Of a stretch of DNA of 64,000 nt, positions 55,248 through 64,000 are shown piece after piece. Position 1 is the first letter of the stretch, and each line of letters starts with the position of its first letter. Below the pieces are notes generated by a model. It was not told the origin of the DNA and searched no databases. It worked only from the letters and a program-made list of their open reading frames with translations. This DNA comes from an uncultured Flavobacteriaceae bacterium (lineage in GTDB: Bacteria > Bacteroidota > Bacteroidia > Flavobacteriales > Flavobacteriaceae): positions 558,001-622,000 of the forward strand of contig CALSMD010000001.1 in assembly GCA_943787365.1 (NCBI GenBank). Reading direction: 5' to 3'. The translations under genes were made by a program, and so were the position numbers.

Positions 55248-56519
55248 ATGGCAGTAGATTTACTACTTGGATTACAATGGGGTGACGAAGGCAAAGGGAA
55301 AATTGTGGACGTCCTAACCTCCAATTACAACATTATAGCACGATTTCAGGGCGGACCAAATGCAGGTCACACCCTTGTATTTAACGGAATGAAGCATGTA
55401 CTTCATACGATTCCTTCAGGGATTTTTCATGAGGACGCCGTAAATTTAGTTGGAAATGGAGTCGTGATCGATCCAGTGATATTTAAAAATGAATTGGACA
55501 AATTAGCGACCCAAAATGTAGATTACAGAAAATCTTTAGTGATTTCTCGTAAAGCGCATTTAATACTCCCCACGCACCGCTTGTTAGATGCCGCCTCAGA
55601 AGCTTCCAAAGGAAAAGCCAAAATTGGATCGACTCTTAAAGGGATTGGCCCAACATACATGGACAAAACGGGTCGGAATGGCATACGTGTTGGCGACTTA
55701 GAATTGGACAACTGGAAAGACAAATACCGTGCTTTGGCCAACAAACACGAGTCCATGGTTAATTTTTACAACGTTGATTTAGAATATAATTTAGAAGAAT
55801 TAGAAACTGAATTTTTTGAAGCCGTTGACGTCTTAAAATCTTTAAAATTTATAGACTCCGAAGAATACTTACACCAAGCACTAAGAGATCAAAAATCAAT
55901 TTTAGCAGAAGGCGCACAAGGGTCTTTATTAGATATTGATTTTGGAACTTATCCATTTGTAACCTCTTCCAATACAACGGCTGCAGGTGCATGTACAGGA
56001 TTGGGAATTGCACCAACTTCTATCGGAGAAGTTTTTGGAATTTTCAAAGCCTACACCACACGGGTGGGTTCTGGCCCCTTCCCTACTGAATTGTTTGATG
56101 AAGACGGCGAAACAATGGGACGTGTAGGACAAGAATTTGGTGCCACTACAGGACGCTCACGTCGTTGTGGATGGTTGGATCTTGTAGCATTACGCTATGC
56201 ATGCCAAGTGAATGGCGTCACACAACTTATGATGATGAAGGCCGATGTTCTCTCTGGTTTTAAATCCTTAAAAGTATGTACCGCTTACAATTATAAAGGC
56301 GATATCATTCACCATTTCCCATACAATGTGGAAGCAGAAAACATCATACCTATTTATACTGATTTTGAGGGTTGGGCAGAAGATTTAACCGAAATGGATA
56401 ATGAATCTACACTCCCAAAATCATTGAATGCTTATATTGATTTCTTAGAGAAAGAATTACAAATTCCAATCAAAGTGGTTTCTGTAGGACCTGATCGAAA
56501 ACAAACAATTTTTAGATAA
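55248..56519 (+). CDS. purA: adenylosuccinate synthase
   Basis: A 423-residue GTP-dependent enzyme of AMP synthesis, joining IMP and aspartate. It has the P-loop-like QWGDEGKGKIVD (10-21), GGPNAGHTLVF, GSTLKGIGPTYMDKTGRNGIRVGDL, the IMP-binding DFGTYPFVTSSNTTAAGACTG, and RVGQEFGATTGRSRRCGW (aspartate-binding). Full length. It is probably cotranscribed with the Fur-family gene and ends at a strong terminator. Confidence 0.97.
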   Translation: MAVDLLLGLQWGDEGKGKIVDVLTSNYNIIARFQGGPNAGHTLVFNGMKHVLHTIPSGIFHEDAVNLVGNGVVIDPVIFKNELDKLATQNVDYRKSLVISRKAHLILPTHRLLDAASEASKGKAKIGSTLKGIGPTYMDKTGRNGIRVGDLELDNWKDKYRALANKHESMVNFYNVDLEYNLEELETEFFEAVDVLKSLKFIDSEEYLHQALRDQKSILAEGAQGSLLDIDFGTYPFVTSSNTTAAGACTGLGIAPTSIGEVFGIFKAYTTRVGSGPFPTELFDEDGETMGRVGQEFGATTGRSRRCGWLDLVALRYACQVNGVTQLMMMKADVLSGFKSLKVCTAYNYKGDIIHHFPYNVEAENIIPIYTDFEGWAEDLTEMDNESTLPKSLNAYIDFLEKELQIPIKVVSVGPDRKQTIFR

Positions 56520-56524
56520 CAATT

Positions 56525-56553
56525 AAAATCTATCCTTAGGGTAGATTTTTTTT
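56525..56553 (+). terminator. terminator after purA
   Basis: aaaatctatcc, loop tta, gggtagatttt gives an 11-bp stem (one G-T or mismatch) followed by a run of T. Confidence 0.8.
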
Positions 56554-56601
56554 TAGAACTTAAAATAATCTTAAGTTTTATTCAAAGAACTCAATATTAC
56601 C

Positions 56602-56609
56602 TATTTTTG
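56602..56609 (+). promoter_or_regulatory. -7 box of the OstA-like gene
   Basis: TATTTTTG matches TAnnTTTG and ends 17 nt before the TTG start at 56627. No TTTG at the -33 distance. Confidence 0.4.
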
Positions 56610-56626
56610 TCATAAAAATTATCACG

Positions 56627-58398
56627 TTGAAACATAAAAGCATTTATTACTTAATATGCACCCTATTATTTATAGGATCCATATTGCATGCACAAGAGCG
56701 ACGCAGAATCGAGATTGAATATGCACCGTTTATGACATTTGACGAATCAAATCCAGATGCGACAATTCTGACGAGAAACAACTCAAAACAGGTACACATC
56801 AAGCATGAAGGTATTGAATTGTGGTGTGATGAAGCCATTTATTATGGGAAAGAGGATTTTATAGAAGCCTACGGAAAAGTTCATGTCAAGCAAGGCGACA
56901 CAATTAATATGACTTCTAAATATGTTGAATACAGCGGAAAGACACAACTGGCTTTTGCGAGTGGTACGGTTATTTTAACAGATCCAAATTCTGAGATCAC
57001 TACCGATACTTTATACTTTGACAGAGTCAAACAACAAGCCTTTTACAGAAGTTCAGGAAAAGTCGTTCGAGATACCACCGGAACGATTACAAGTACAATT
57101 GGACGCTATTACATGAATTCTAAAAAATACCAGTTTGTAAACAATGTCAAACTTGTCAATCCAGAATACGTCATTGAATCCAACCAACTCGATTTTTATA
57201 CCCTTTCGGGTTTTGCCTTTTTATTTGGACCCACGACCATTACCAGCGAAACCAGTGTGATCTATTGCGAACGCGGATTTTATGACACCCAAAAAGATAC
57301 AGGTTATTTTGTAAAAAATTCTAAAATAAATTATGACGAACGCGTTGTCGAAGGCGATAGTATCTATTTTGATCGCAATAAGAAATTTGCTTCGGCGACC
57401 AATAATATTACCATTACAGATACGCTAAATAACACCATTGTTAAAAGTCATTATGCTGAAGTCTTTAGAGAAAAAGATTCTGTATTTGTAACCAAACGCG
57501 CCTTGGCGATTACCATTCAAGAAAACGATTCTATTTTTGTGCATAGTGATACCTTGATGGTCACGGGAAAACCTGAAAAAAGAATTACACGGGGCTATTA
57601 TAGCGCAAAAATTTATAAGTCCGATTTAAGTGGCAAAGCCGATTCGATTCATATGAATCAAGAGACAGGGCTGACGCAGTTAATTAATTTGGATAAAAAC
57701 ACAACAAACGATCCATTTTACAAAGTGCAACATCCTGTTTTATGGAATTTAAAAAATCAAATTACGGGAGATTCTATTCATTTAATTTCGAATTCGAAAA
57801 CTGAAACCTTAGACTCCTTAAAAGTCTTTAATCATGCCTTTGTAATCAGTAAGGACAGTTTGGGAGATGGGTACAATCAAATTTCAGGGCAGAAATTATT
57901 TGGATTATTTAAAAATAATAGTTTATCAACCATTGACATTATTAAAAATGCCGAAAGCATATACTATCTCAGAAATGAAGACAACGAATTGGTTGGAATT
58001 GATAAATCAAAATCCGGTTCTATTAAAGTATGGATCACGGAAAATACGATTGATGAGATGCGGAAATACAATCAAATTGGAGGAAAAACGCATCCTGAGA
58101 TTGAATTCCCAGAGAATGAGAAAATTCTTAAAGGATTTCATTGGCGTGATTCGGAACGTCCCACAAGTGTAGAGGATTTATTTAAAGACGATCCGCCGCT
58201 CGTACTTCCTACAATAAAAGGATTGGATGCCTATATGTCCCTCAAGAAGAATTTTTTGATCCTAACTTGTTAGAACGCGTTGAAAAAGCGCGTCCGACCT
58301 CACCGATTAAAAGTTTAGATAAATCGAAACTAAAACCAACAAATAAAGCGGCTAGAAAACTACCTAAGAGAATTTCTGAACAAGCCTACAAAACTTAA
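56627..58398 (+). CDS. OstA-like (LptA/LptD N-terminal domain) protein, -1 frameshift near 58258
   Basis: An exported protein with signal YYLICTLLFIGSILHAQ and an OstA-type beta-jellyroll repeat: EGIELWCDEAIYYGKEDFIEAYGKVHVKQGDTINM, ASGTVILTDPNSEITTDTLYFD, INYDERVVEGDSIYFDR. The family bridges lipopolysaccharide transport to the outer membrane. The frame stops at 58271-58273. A -1 shift at T TTT TTG (58252-58258) continues as FFDPNLLERVEKARPTSPIKS through a basic tail to a stop at 58396, giving 590 residues. The tail may be real, or the gene may have lost one base. The start is TTG. Confidence 0.85.
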
Positions 58399-58417
58399 AG
58401 AAACCAATAAAGAAAAT

Positions 58418-59596
58418 TTGATTACAAAGGATTTTTTTAAACACCAAGCACAAACAACGCCTCATCCCTTAGCGATGGAAGTATCTTATGCGGAAGGGTC
58501 TTATATCTACGACCAAAATAAAACGCCGTATTTAGATTTTGTTGCAGGGGTTTCTGCCTGTAGTTTGGGCCATCGACACCCAAAGGTTGTAGCGGCGATT
58601 AAAAACCAATTGGACGCTTACATGCATGTGATGGTGTATGGAGAATACATCCAATCCCCTGCTGTAAAACTGTCCAAATTACTCGCTTCGCATTTACCGC
58701 CAAAACTCGAAAAAACATATCTGACAAACTCAGGCACAGAAGCAATCGATGGTGCGATGAAACTCGCGAGACGCTATACTGGACGGTCTGAAATCATTTC
58801 TGCCAAAAACGCCTATCACGGAAATACGATGGGTGCTTTGAGTGTGATGGGCTATGAAGAACGAAAACAACCGTTTCGACCCCTAATTCCAGACATTCGA
58901 TTTATAGAATTCAATAAGGTCACAGACCTTTCTGAAATCACCACAAAAACCGCCGCAGTCATCTTAGAAACAATCCAAGGAGGTGCAGGATTTATTGAAC
59001 CTAAAAATGGGTATTTAACCAAGGTTCAAGAAAAATGCAACGCAGTTGGCGCAGTGTTAATTTTAGACGAAATTCAACCGGGCATTGGACGCACAGGAAA
59101 ACTCTTTGGTTTTGAAAACTACAACTGCGTTCCCGATGTTGTTGTGACCGGAAAAGGACTTGGAGGCGGCATGCCTATCGGCGCTTTTACAGCTTCCGAA
59201 AAAATGATGGACAGTTTGTCCGACCATCCAAAATTAGGGCACATCACCACCTTTGGTGGCCATCCTGTCATTGCAGCGGCAGCCTTAGCAACCTTGGAAG
59301 AAGTGACAACAAGTAACTTAATTCCAGAGACCCTAGAAAAAGAACAACTGATCCGAAAACACCTCCAACATCCCCTCATAAAAGAGATCAGAGGAAAAGG
59401 GTTAATGTTGGCTTTGATGGTCGATTCCTCAGATATAGCAAACAAAATAGTACTGCAAGCCAAAGAAGACGGTTTGATTTTATTTTGGTTGCTCTATGAG
59501 CCAAAAGCGGTTCGGATTTCGCCACCGTTGACCATCTCAAAAGAAGAAATTGTAAAGGGATGTCACATCATTCTTAATATCCTAAATTCTCTTTAA
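58418..59596 (+). CDS. class III aminotransferase (aspartate aminotransferase family)
   Basis: A 392-residue PLP enzyme. It has YLDFVAGVSACSLGHRHPKV (substrate-side start), SGTEAIDGAMKLARRYTGR, YHGNTMGALSVMGYEERK, ILDEIQPGIGRTGKLFGFE and the PLP lysine in VVTGKGLGGGMPIGAF (about residue 246). Fold-type I ornithine/acetylornithine aminotransferase-like; substrate uncertain. The start is TTG at 58418 (ITKDFF), 19 nt after the extended OstA stop; an upstream extension in the same frame is open but has no start. Confidence 0.9.
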   Translation: MITKDFFKHQAQTTPHPLAMEVSYAEGSYIYDQNKTPYLDFVAGVSACSLGHRHPKVVAAIKNQLDAYMHVMVYGEYIQSPAVKLSKLLASHLPPKLEKTYLTNSGTEAIDGAMKLARRYTGRSEIISAKNAYHGNTMGALSVMGYEERKQPFRPLIPDIRFIEFNKVTDLSEITTKTAAVILETIQGGAGFIEPKNGYLTKVQEKCNAVGAVLILDEIQPGIGRTGKLFGFENYNCVPDVVVTGKGLGGGMPIGAFTASEKMMDSLSDHPKLGHITTFGGHPVIAAAALATLEEVTTSNLIPETLEKEQLIRKHLQHPLIKEIRGKGLMLALMVDSSDIANKIVLQAKEDGLILFWLLYEPKAVRISPPLTISKEEIVKGCHIILNILNSL

Positions 59597-59691
59597 ACAA
59601 CACTGTTAATTATTTTGTTGAAAACATTCGAAGTTTTTGGGTGTTTCAAGCAGATATAATCTTAAATTTATTAGTGTAAAAAAACCCTTTT

Positions 59692-61095
59692 ATGGAGTTC
59701 AGTCAATCTGAAGAAAATGAAGAAGTAACCCTCTCAAAGTTTGAGTCGATGTTAAAAACCAACAGCGTTTTTTTCTTTGATTCTAATGAGTTTGAGAACA
59801 TCATACATCACTATTTAGAAAGTGGTAAAATTGCACTTGCAAAAAAGGCAATCAAGCTCGGATTGAGTCAGCATCCTGCTTCTTTGAACCTGAAATTATT
59901 TCAAGTTGAAATTTTAATTTTTGAAAATAAATTAAATGAAGCCGATCGATTGCTTTCTCCCCTCTTTGAAATAGAGCCTAATAACGAGGAACTCTACATT
60001 CAAAAAGCAAATATTTTTTCTAAAAAAGACCAGCACGAAAAAGCGATACAAGTTTTTAAAGAAGCTATTGAAATCGCGGAGGACAGTGCCGACCTCTATT
60101 CTTTAATTGGAATGGAATATTTGTTTTTAGATCAGTATCAAGATGCAAAACAAAATTTCAAGAAGTGTATTGAGCTGGATTTAGAAGACTATTCGGCGCT
60201 TTACAATATCATCTATTGTTTTGACTTTTTAGACGAAACCACGGAAGCGATTGAATACCTAAATAGCTATCTCGATAAAAACCCATACAGCGAAGTCGCA
60301 TGGCACCAACTTGGGAAACAATACGTGGAAACCAAACAACTGGTAAAAGCCCTCACCGCCTTTGATTTTGCAATTATTTCGGATGATACTTTCATTGGTG
60401 CGTATCTGGAAAAAGCCAAAGTACTAGAGAAATTAAACCGTTTTGAAGAAGCGATTGAGAATTATAAAATTACCATCGCTATTGAAGATTCTACGGCCTA
60501 TGCCCTCATCAAAATTGGGTATTGCTATGAACGTTTGAATAACGGAGATTTAGCCCTTAAACATTACTATCAAGCGGTGGAAGAAGACCCTGCCTTGGAT
60601 AAAGGTTGGATGCGCATTACAAAGTTTTTCTCTGCTAAAAAGGATTACCAAAAAGCCTTGTTTTACATCAATAAAGCCATTGATATAGATGGAGACAATG
60701 CTGCCTATTGGTTGTTGTATTCTACCATTAATGAACGCCTTTCTCTTTTGGAAGAAGCCGAACGTGGATATAAAAAAACCCTCGAATTGGGCGATTGTGA
60801 ATTAAGCACTTGGCTCGCTCGTGGAGATATTTTAATCAAACTTGGCGAATATGAGGCTGCAAAATATAATTTTGTGCAAGCCTTAGAGTACCATCCCAAG
60901 AGTGAAGAATTAGAATATCGACTTTCAGGCGTGTGTTTGAAACTTAATAATATGGATGCTGGCTATGCCCACCTTTTGACAGCGATGCATATAAATTTAG
61001 AACACGTGTTTATTTTGGAAGAATTATTTCCGGAAGTTTATCAACGCAAAGCCGTTCTGCAATTAATTGAGAATTTTAAAAATACGCATCAGTAA
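59692..61095 (+). CDS. tetratricopeptide repeat protein
   Basis: A 467-residue soluble protein made of about eleven TPR units of 34 residues, beginning near residue 35 (for example SGKIALAKKAIKLGLSQHPA, KDQHEKAIQVFKEAIEIAED, QDAKQNFKKCIELDLEDYSA, QKALFYINKAIDIDGDNAAY). No signal peptide or membrane segment. It should be a protein-protein scaffold; partners unknown. An acidic N-terminus (SQSEENEEVTLSK) precedes the repeats. Confidence 0.9.
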   Translation: MEFSQSEENEEVTLSKFESMLKTNSVFFFDSNEFENIIHHYLESGKIALAKKAIKLGLSQHPASLNLKLFQVEILIFENKLNEADRLLSPLFEIEPNNEELYIQKANIFSKKDQHEKAIQVFKEAIEIAEDSADLYSLIGMEYLFLDQYQDAKQNFKKCIELDLEDYSALYNIIYCFDFLDETTEAIEYLNSYLDKNPYSEVAWHQLGKQYVETKQLVKALTAFDFAIISDDTFIGAYLEKAKVLEKLNRFEEAIENYKITIAIEDSTAYALIKIGYCYERLNNGDLALKHYYQAVEEDPALDKGWMRITKFFSAKKDYQKALFYINKAIDIDGDNAAYWLLYSTINERLSLLEEAERGYKKTLELGDCELSTWLARGDILIKLGEYEAAKYNFVQALEYHPKSEELEYRLSGVCLKLNNMDAGYAHLLTAMHINLEHVFILEELFPEVYQRKAVLQLIENFKNTHQ

Positions 61096-61175
61096 AAATT
61101 TGTATTTTTAGGGGCTGCTATAGAATGTTTATCAGCATAAAAAAATCTTTATAATTCTATTATTTTAAACAAAAA

Positions 61176-62117
61176 ATGAAACGATCCCCACTAGATTACT
61201 TAATAATTTCACTCAAAGGAATGGCCATGGGTGCGGCAGATGTAGTACCGGGAGTTTCTGGCGGTACCATCGCATTCATCTCAGGAATTTACGAAGAATT
61301 GATTGGCACCTTAAATAATATCAATTTTGCCCTTTTAAAGAACTTAAAAACTGAAGGCCTAAAAAGCACTTGGAAAAAAGCTAACGGCCCTTTTTTATTA
61401 GCACTTCTTTCAGGAGTGTTTGTGAGTATCATTTCACTGGCAAAAGGCGTTGAATGGTTTTTGGAACACCATCCTATTTTACTTTGGTCCTTCTTTTTTG
61501 GATTGGTTCTTGCGAGTATTGTCTATGTCGGAAAACAGATTAAAACCACTGCCAAGGACTTTAAATTATTTATAGCAATGGCCATTGGAGCCGTGGTTGC
61601 TTACCTGATTACCACCATCAACCCCTCTGAAACTTCGGATACAAATCTGTTTTTGTTTTTTGCTGGAGCCCTAGCAATTTGTGCGATGATATTGCCCGGT
61701 ATTTCAGGGTCATTTATTCTGGTAATCATTGGTGCTTACAGTCCCGTTCTGGAAGCGCTCAATACACTTAATATCAAAAAAATTGTTCTCTTTGGCGCTG
61801 GTGCCGTGGTTGGATTGTTGTCATTTTCAAAACTTCTAAAGTGGTTGTTTGAAAAATACCACCGCTTGACATTGGCCGTTATCACAGGATTCATGATTGG
61901 ATCACTAAATAAAATATGGCCTTGGAAAATTGCTTTGACTTTCAGAACCAATTCTAAAGGGGTGAAAGTTCCTTTGAACGAAGAAAGTATTTCTCCTTTT
62001 AGTTTTGATGGAGACCCACAACTGTTACAAGCCATCGGACTGATGGTATTTGGAATTTTAATCATCCTCATTTTAGAAAAAATAAGTACCAAAATAAACA
62101 CGATTGAAACGTCCTAA
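61176..62117 (+). CDS. DUF368 family membrane protein (first of pair)
   Basis: A 313-residue polytopic protein. The DUF368 signature is at the start: LKGMAMGAADVVPGVSGGTIAFISGIYEEL, and again midway in the inverted repeat AICAMILPGISGSFILVIIGAYSPV. About eight hydrophobic helices are seen. Some DUF368 proteins act in export of undecaprenyl-linked lipids (PopT/UptA-related); applying that here is inference. It overlaps the second DUF368 gene by 14 nt. Confidence 0.9.
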   Translation: MKRSPLDYLIISLKGMAMGAADVVPGVSGGTIAFISGIYEELIGTLNNINFALLKNLKTEGLKSTWKKANGPFLLALLSGVFVSIISLAKGVEWFLEHHPILLWSFFFGLVLASIVYVGKQIKTTAKDFKLFIAMAIGAVVAYLITTINPSETSDTNLFLFFAGALAICAMILPGISGSFILVIIGAYSPVLEALNTLNIKKIVLFGAGAVVGLLSFSKLLKWLFEKYHRLTLAVITGFMIGSLNKIWPWKIALTFRTNSKGVKVPLNEESISPFSFDGDPQLLQAIGLMVFGILIILILEKISTKINTIETS

Positions 62118-63120
62118 CGATCATACAAACCCTTTTTTACTGACCCTAAAAGGGGTCATTATGGGAGCTGCCAACAAAGTGCCCGGCGTTTCTGGTGGGA
62201 TTGTGGCGTTTGTGATGGGCTTTTATGAAGAGTTTATTTATTCCTTGCAGAAATTCAATATCAAAGCAGGAAAATTATTTTTCAGCGGAAGGTTTAAAAG
62301 TTTTTACACTTATGTAAACGGTCGATTTTTAGCCTTGCTGTTTTTAGGGATGATCATTAGTTATTTTAGTGTTTCTAAACTGTTGGACTACTTCATTGAA
62401 CGCTACGAACTCTATGTATGGAGTGTGTTTTTTGGAATGATCGTCGGTTCGATTTATTATATTTATAAAGATTTTAAATCTTGGAACACCAAAACAATCG
62501 TGATGGCTTTCCTTGGAATCATTGCAGGGATAAGCATTAGTTTTTTAAATCCAGCAACACAAAACGACAACCTTTGGTTTGTCTTTTTATGTGGAATGAT
62601 TAGCGTCACAGGCATGGCGTTACCAGGGTTTTCAGGATCCTTTATATTGATTTTACTAGGGAATTATGTCTTGTTGTTAGTGGACTCTGTCAACGTTCTT
62701 TTTGATACGTTTGTGTTTATAGTTTCTGGAGATTTTAGTTTTATGTCTGATCCCCAACATCTGAGACTTTTAACAGTTTTATTAGTTTTTACACTTGGTT
62801 CGATGGTGGGATTGGTGAGTCTTTCGCATCTGTTAAGCTACATTTTAAAGCATTATAAATTCAAAACATTGGCTCTTATTATGGGATTTATCACAGGATC
62901 GCTTGGCGTTGTGTGGCCATGGAAAGAAGCCCTCTATAAACAAGATGCCTTAGGGGATTTCATAAGAGATACAAATGGCGAACAAATCATTGAAAATTAT
63001 CAACGGTATTTGCCTGAAATGAACACACAAACCATTTATGCCCTCTTATTTATAATTTTTGGAGCAGCCATTGTTCTGGGATTGGAATGGTATGGAAACA
63101 AACGTAAACAGCATATATGA
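62104..63120 (+). CDS. DUF368 family membrane protein (second of pair)
   Basis: A 338-residue paralogue of the preceding protein with the same layout: LKGVIMGAANKVPGVSGGIVAFVMGFYEE at the start and GMISVTGMALPGFSGSFILILLGNYV midway. A longer loop lies near 190-220. It starts at TTG 62104 within the previous gene, and its stop overlaps the aroE start (ATGA). The three genes are translationally coupled. Confidence 0.88.
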   Translation: MKRPNDHTNPFLLTLKGVIMGAANKVPGVSGGIVAFVMGFYEEFIYSLQKFNIKAGKLFFSGRFKSFYTYVNGRFLALLFLGMIISYFSVSKLLDYFIERYELYVWSVFFGMIVGSIYYIYKDFKSWNTKTIVMAFLGIIAGISISFLNPATQNDNLWFVFLCGMISVTGMALPGFSGSFILILLGNYVLLLVDSVNVLFDTFVFIVSGDFSFMSDPQHLRLLTVLLVFTLGSMVGLVSLSHLLSYILKHYKFKTLALIMGFITGSLGVVWPWKEALYKQDALGDFIRDTNGEQIIENYQRYLPEMNTQTIYALLFIIFGAAIVLGLEWYGNKRKQHI

Positions 63121-63848
63121 AGAATTTTGGATTGCTTGGTAAAAACATTGACTACTCATTTTCGAGAGGATATTTTAAAGATAAATTTGAAACCAACAAA
63201 TTAGACTGCACTTATAACAATTTTGATTTAAAAACGATCGAAGATTTTGAGTCCATAAAAAACTCCGAAACAGAGCTTGCAGGACTGAATGTCACCATTC
63301 CATACAAACAAGCGGTACTCCCCTATTTGGATGCCATTGATTCAGAAGCACAAGAAATTGGTGCCGTGAATACAATTAAAATAGAAAACGGAAAATTAAC
63401 AGGCTATAATACCGATCATTTTGGATTTGAACATAGTTTAAAACCCCATCTCAAATCCCATCACAAAAAAGCTTTAATTTTAGGAACAGGTGGTGCCTCA
63501 AAAGCCATCGCTTTTGCTTTGAAAAAATTAGACATTCATTTTGAGTATGTATCCAGAACCGCATCGTCTTCTGTAAAATACACTTATGAGTCTTTGGCAG
63601 TCGAGGGAGTTGAGAACTACCAAATTATCATCAACTGCACCCCTTTAGGAACTTTTCCGGATATAGATAAATGCCCTGCTATTCCTTATGAACAGATTAC
63701 TTCAAAACATTTACTCTTTGATTTGATTTACAATCCTGAACAGACTTTATTCCTCAAACATGGAAAGGCAAAAAATGCCACGACGCTCAACGGGCTCGAA
63801 ATGCTCCGTTTACAAGCGGAAAAATCGTGGGAAATATGGAACTCCTAA
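63117..63848 (+). CDS. aroE: shikimate dehydrogenase
   Basis: A 243-residue NADPH enzyme of aromatic amino-acid synthesis. The substrate-binding motif is present: LAGLNVTIPYKQAVLPYLD with the catalytic Lys, AVNTIK, YNTDHFGFEHSL with the catalytic Asp. The NADP motif is LILGTGGASKAIAFAL. The N-terminal SFSRGYFKDKFE replaces the usual serine pattern. Short for the family (about 270) but all parts are present. It overlaps the DUF368 gene by 4 nt. Confidence 0.92.
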   Translation: MKNFGLLGKNIDYSFSRGYFKDKFETNKLDCTYNNFDLKTIEDFESIKNSETELAGLNVTIPYKQAVLPYLDAIDSEAQEIGAVNTIKIENGKLTGYNTDHFGFEHSLKPHLKSHHKKALILGTGGASKAIAFALKKLDIHFEYVSRTASSSVKYTYESLAVEGVENYQIIINCTPLGTFPDIDKCPAIPYEQITSKHLLFDLIYNPEQTLFLKHGKAKNATTLNGLEMLRLQAEKSWEIWNS

Positions 63849-63878
63849 TTAAAAAAGTAATTTAAAAGAATTATATAA

Positions 63879-63909
63879 TTTGTAGATTAGAGGGATAATG
63901 TTATATTTA
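63879..63909 (+). promoter_or_regulatory. probable promoter of the last gene in the window
   Basis: TTTG (63879-63882), 19 nt, then TATATTTA (63902-63909), which differs from the -7 consensus only at its last base. The following ATG is at 63947. Confidence 0.45.
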
Positions 63910-63946
63910 TGCTTCAAGTCATTTTAACACTAAAACATTGAAAGAT

Positions 63947-64000
63947 ATGTCAGAGCACGATAACCTGCAAGATGCAGATGGAGATAACCTAAACGCCACT
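63947..64000 (+). CDS. partial CDS, probably a DUF349 family protein
   Basis: Only 18 codons are inside the window: MSEHDNLQDADGDNLNAT, an acidic, Asp/Asn-rich start. It has no stop in the window and follows aroE with its own likely promoter. The acidic N-terminus and position after aroE are usual for DUF349 proteins of flavobacteria, but the diagnostic repeats lie beyond the end. Confidence 0.5.
   Translation, partial: MSEHDNLQDADGDNLNAT

Noticed and set aside
1-64000. CRISPR arrays, tRNA or rRNA genes, prophage, complete insertion sequences
   Set aside because: Intergenic regions are short and were read by eye; none shows spaced repeats, cloverleaf-like conserved arms or transposase/phage genes.

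Overview
The window is chromosomal DNA of a low-GC member of the Bacteroidota, most probably family Flavobacteriaceae. The signs are: gldI (gliding motility), two-subunit methylmalonyl-CoA mutase, DUF5683, WbqC, DUF6122, DUF3810 and OstA-like proteins, a long signal peptidase I, and -7 boxes of the Bacteroidetes type (TAnnTTTG, sometimes with TTTG about 18-21 nt upstream). Strong Shine-Dalgarno sites are rare. I could not assign a genus.

Layout. 1-5.5 kb looks accessory: a DUF3995 membrane protein, an alpha/beta hydrolase, a RelE/ParE-type toxin-antitoxin pair and a large AsmA-family protein, with two identical 22-bp direct repeats at 57-78 and 5030-5051 bracketing the block. 5.5-15.4 kb holds an SLC13 permease with RCK/TrkA-C domains, PEP carboxykinase, small proteins, a polyphosphate glucokinase, holA, a solo PD-(D/E)XK protein, a GT2 glycosyltransferase and an OmpA lipoprotein. 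15.5-41.9 kb is core genome: pheT, trxB, udk, a DivIC/FtsB-like protein, both mutase subunits, two ParA ATPases with ParB, DUF5683, dapB, lepB, WbqC, DUF6122, an EEP phosphatase, two rhomboids, mutL, ribH, a TPR protein, recF, a DciA-like DUF721 protein, ndk, an NrnA-like DHH phosphoesterase, gldI and a cyclophilin-FKBP fusion. 41.9-47.2 kb has pepD, DUF3810, a yefM-yoeB module with a visible operator, a repeat-containing acidic lipoprotein and a rearrangement junction. 47.3-64 kb has two amidohydrolases, an RNA 2'-O-methyltransferase, a long RSH (p)ppGpp enzyme, a Fur-family regulator, purA, an OstA-like protein, a class III aminotransferase, a TPR protein, two DUF368 proteins, aroE and the start of a DUF349-like gene.

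The most unusual signal is the number of genes whose reading frame is broken by one nucleotide: seven in 64 kb, including the normally essential holA. Two of the breaks are -1 shifts on slippery heptamers (A AAA AAA; T TTT TTG). Three are +1 shifts in which skipping the T of an in-frame stop codon restores the family sequence. In every case the total length becomes divisible by three after a single correction. Sequencing or assembly indels are the simplest explanation, but recoding is worth testing. Other points of interest are a ParA with a BamE-like C-terminal tail, a yefM-type TGTACA operator laid over a flavobacterial -7 box, several promoters so close to the start codon that leaderless mRNAs are likely, and many tandem paralogue pairs. 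I saw no CRISPR array, tRNA, rRNA, prophage or complete insertion sequence.
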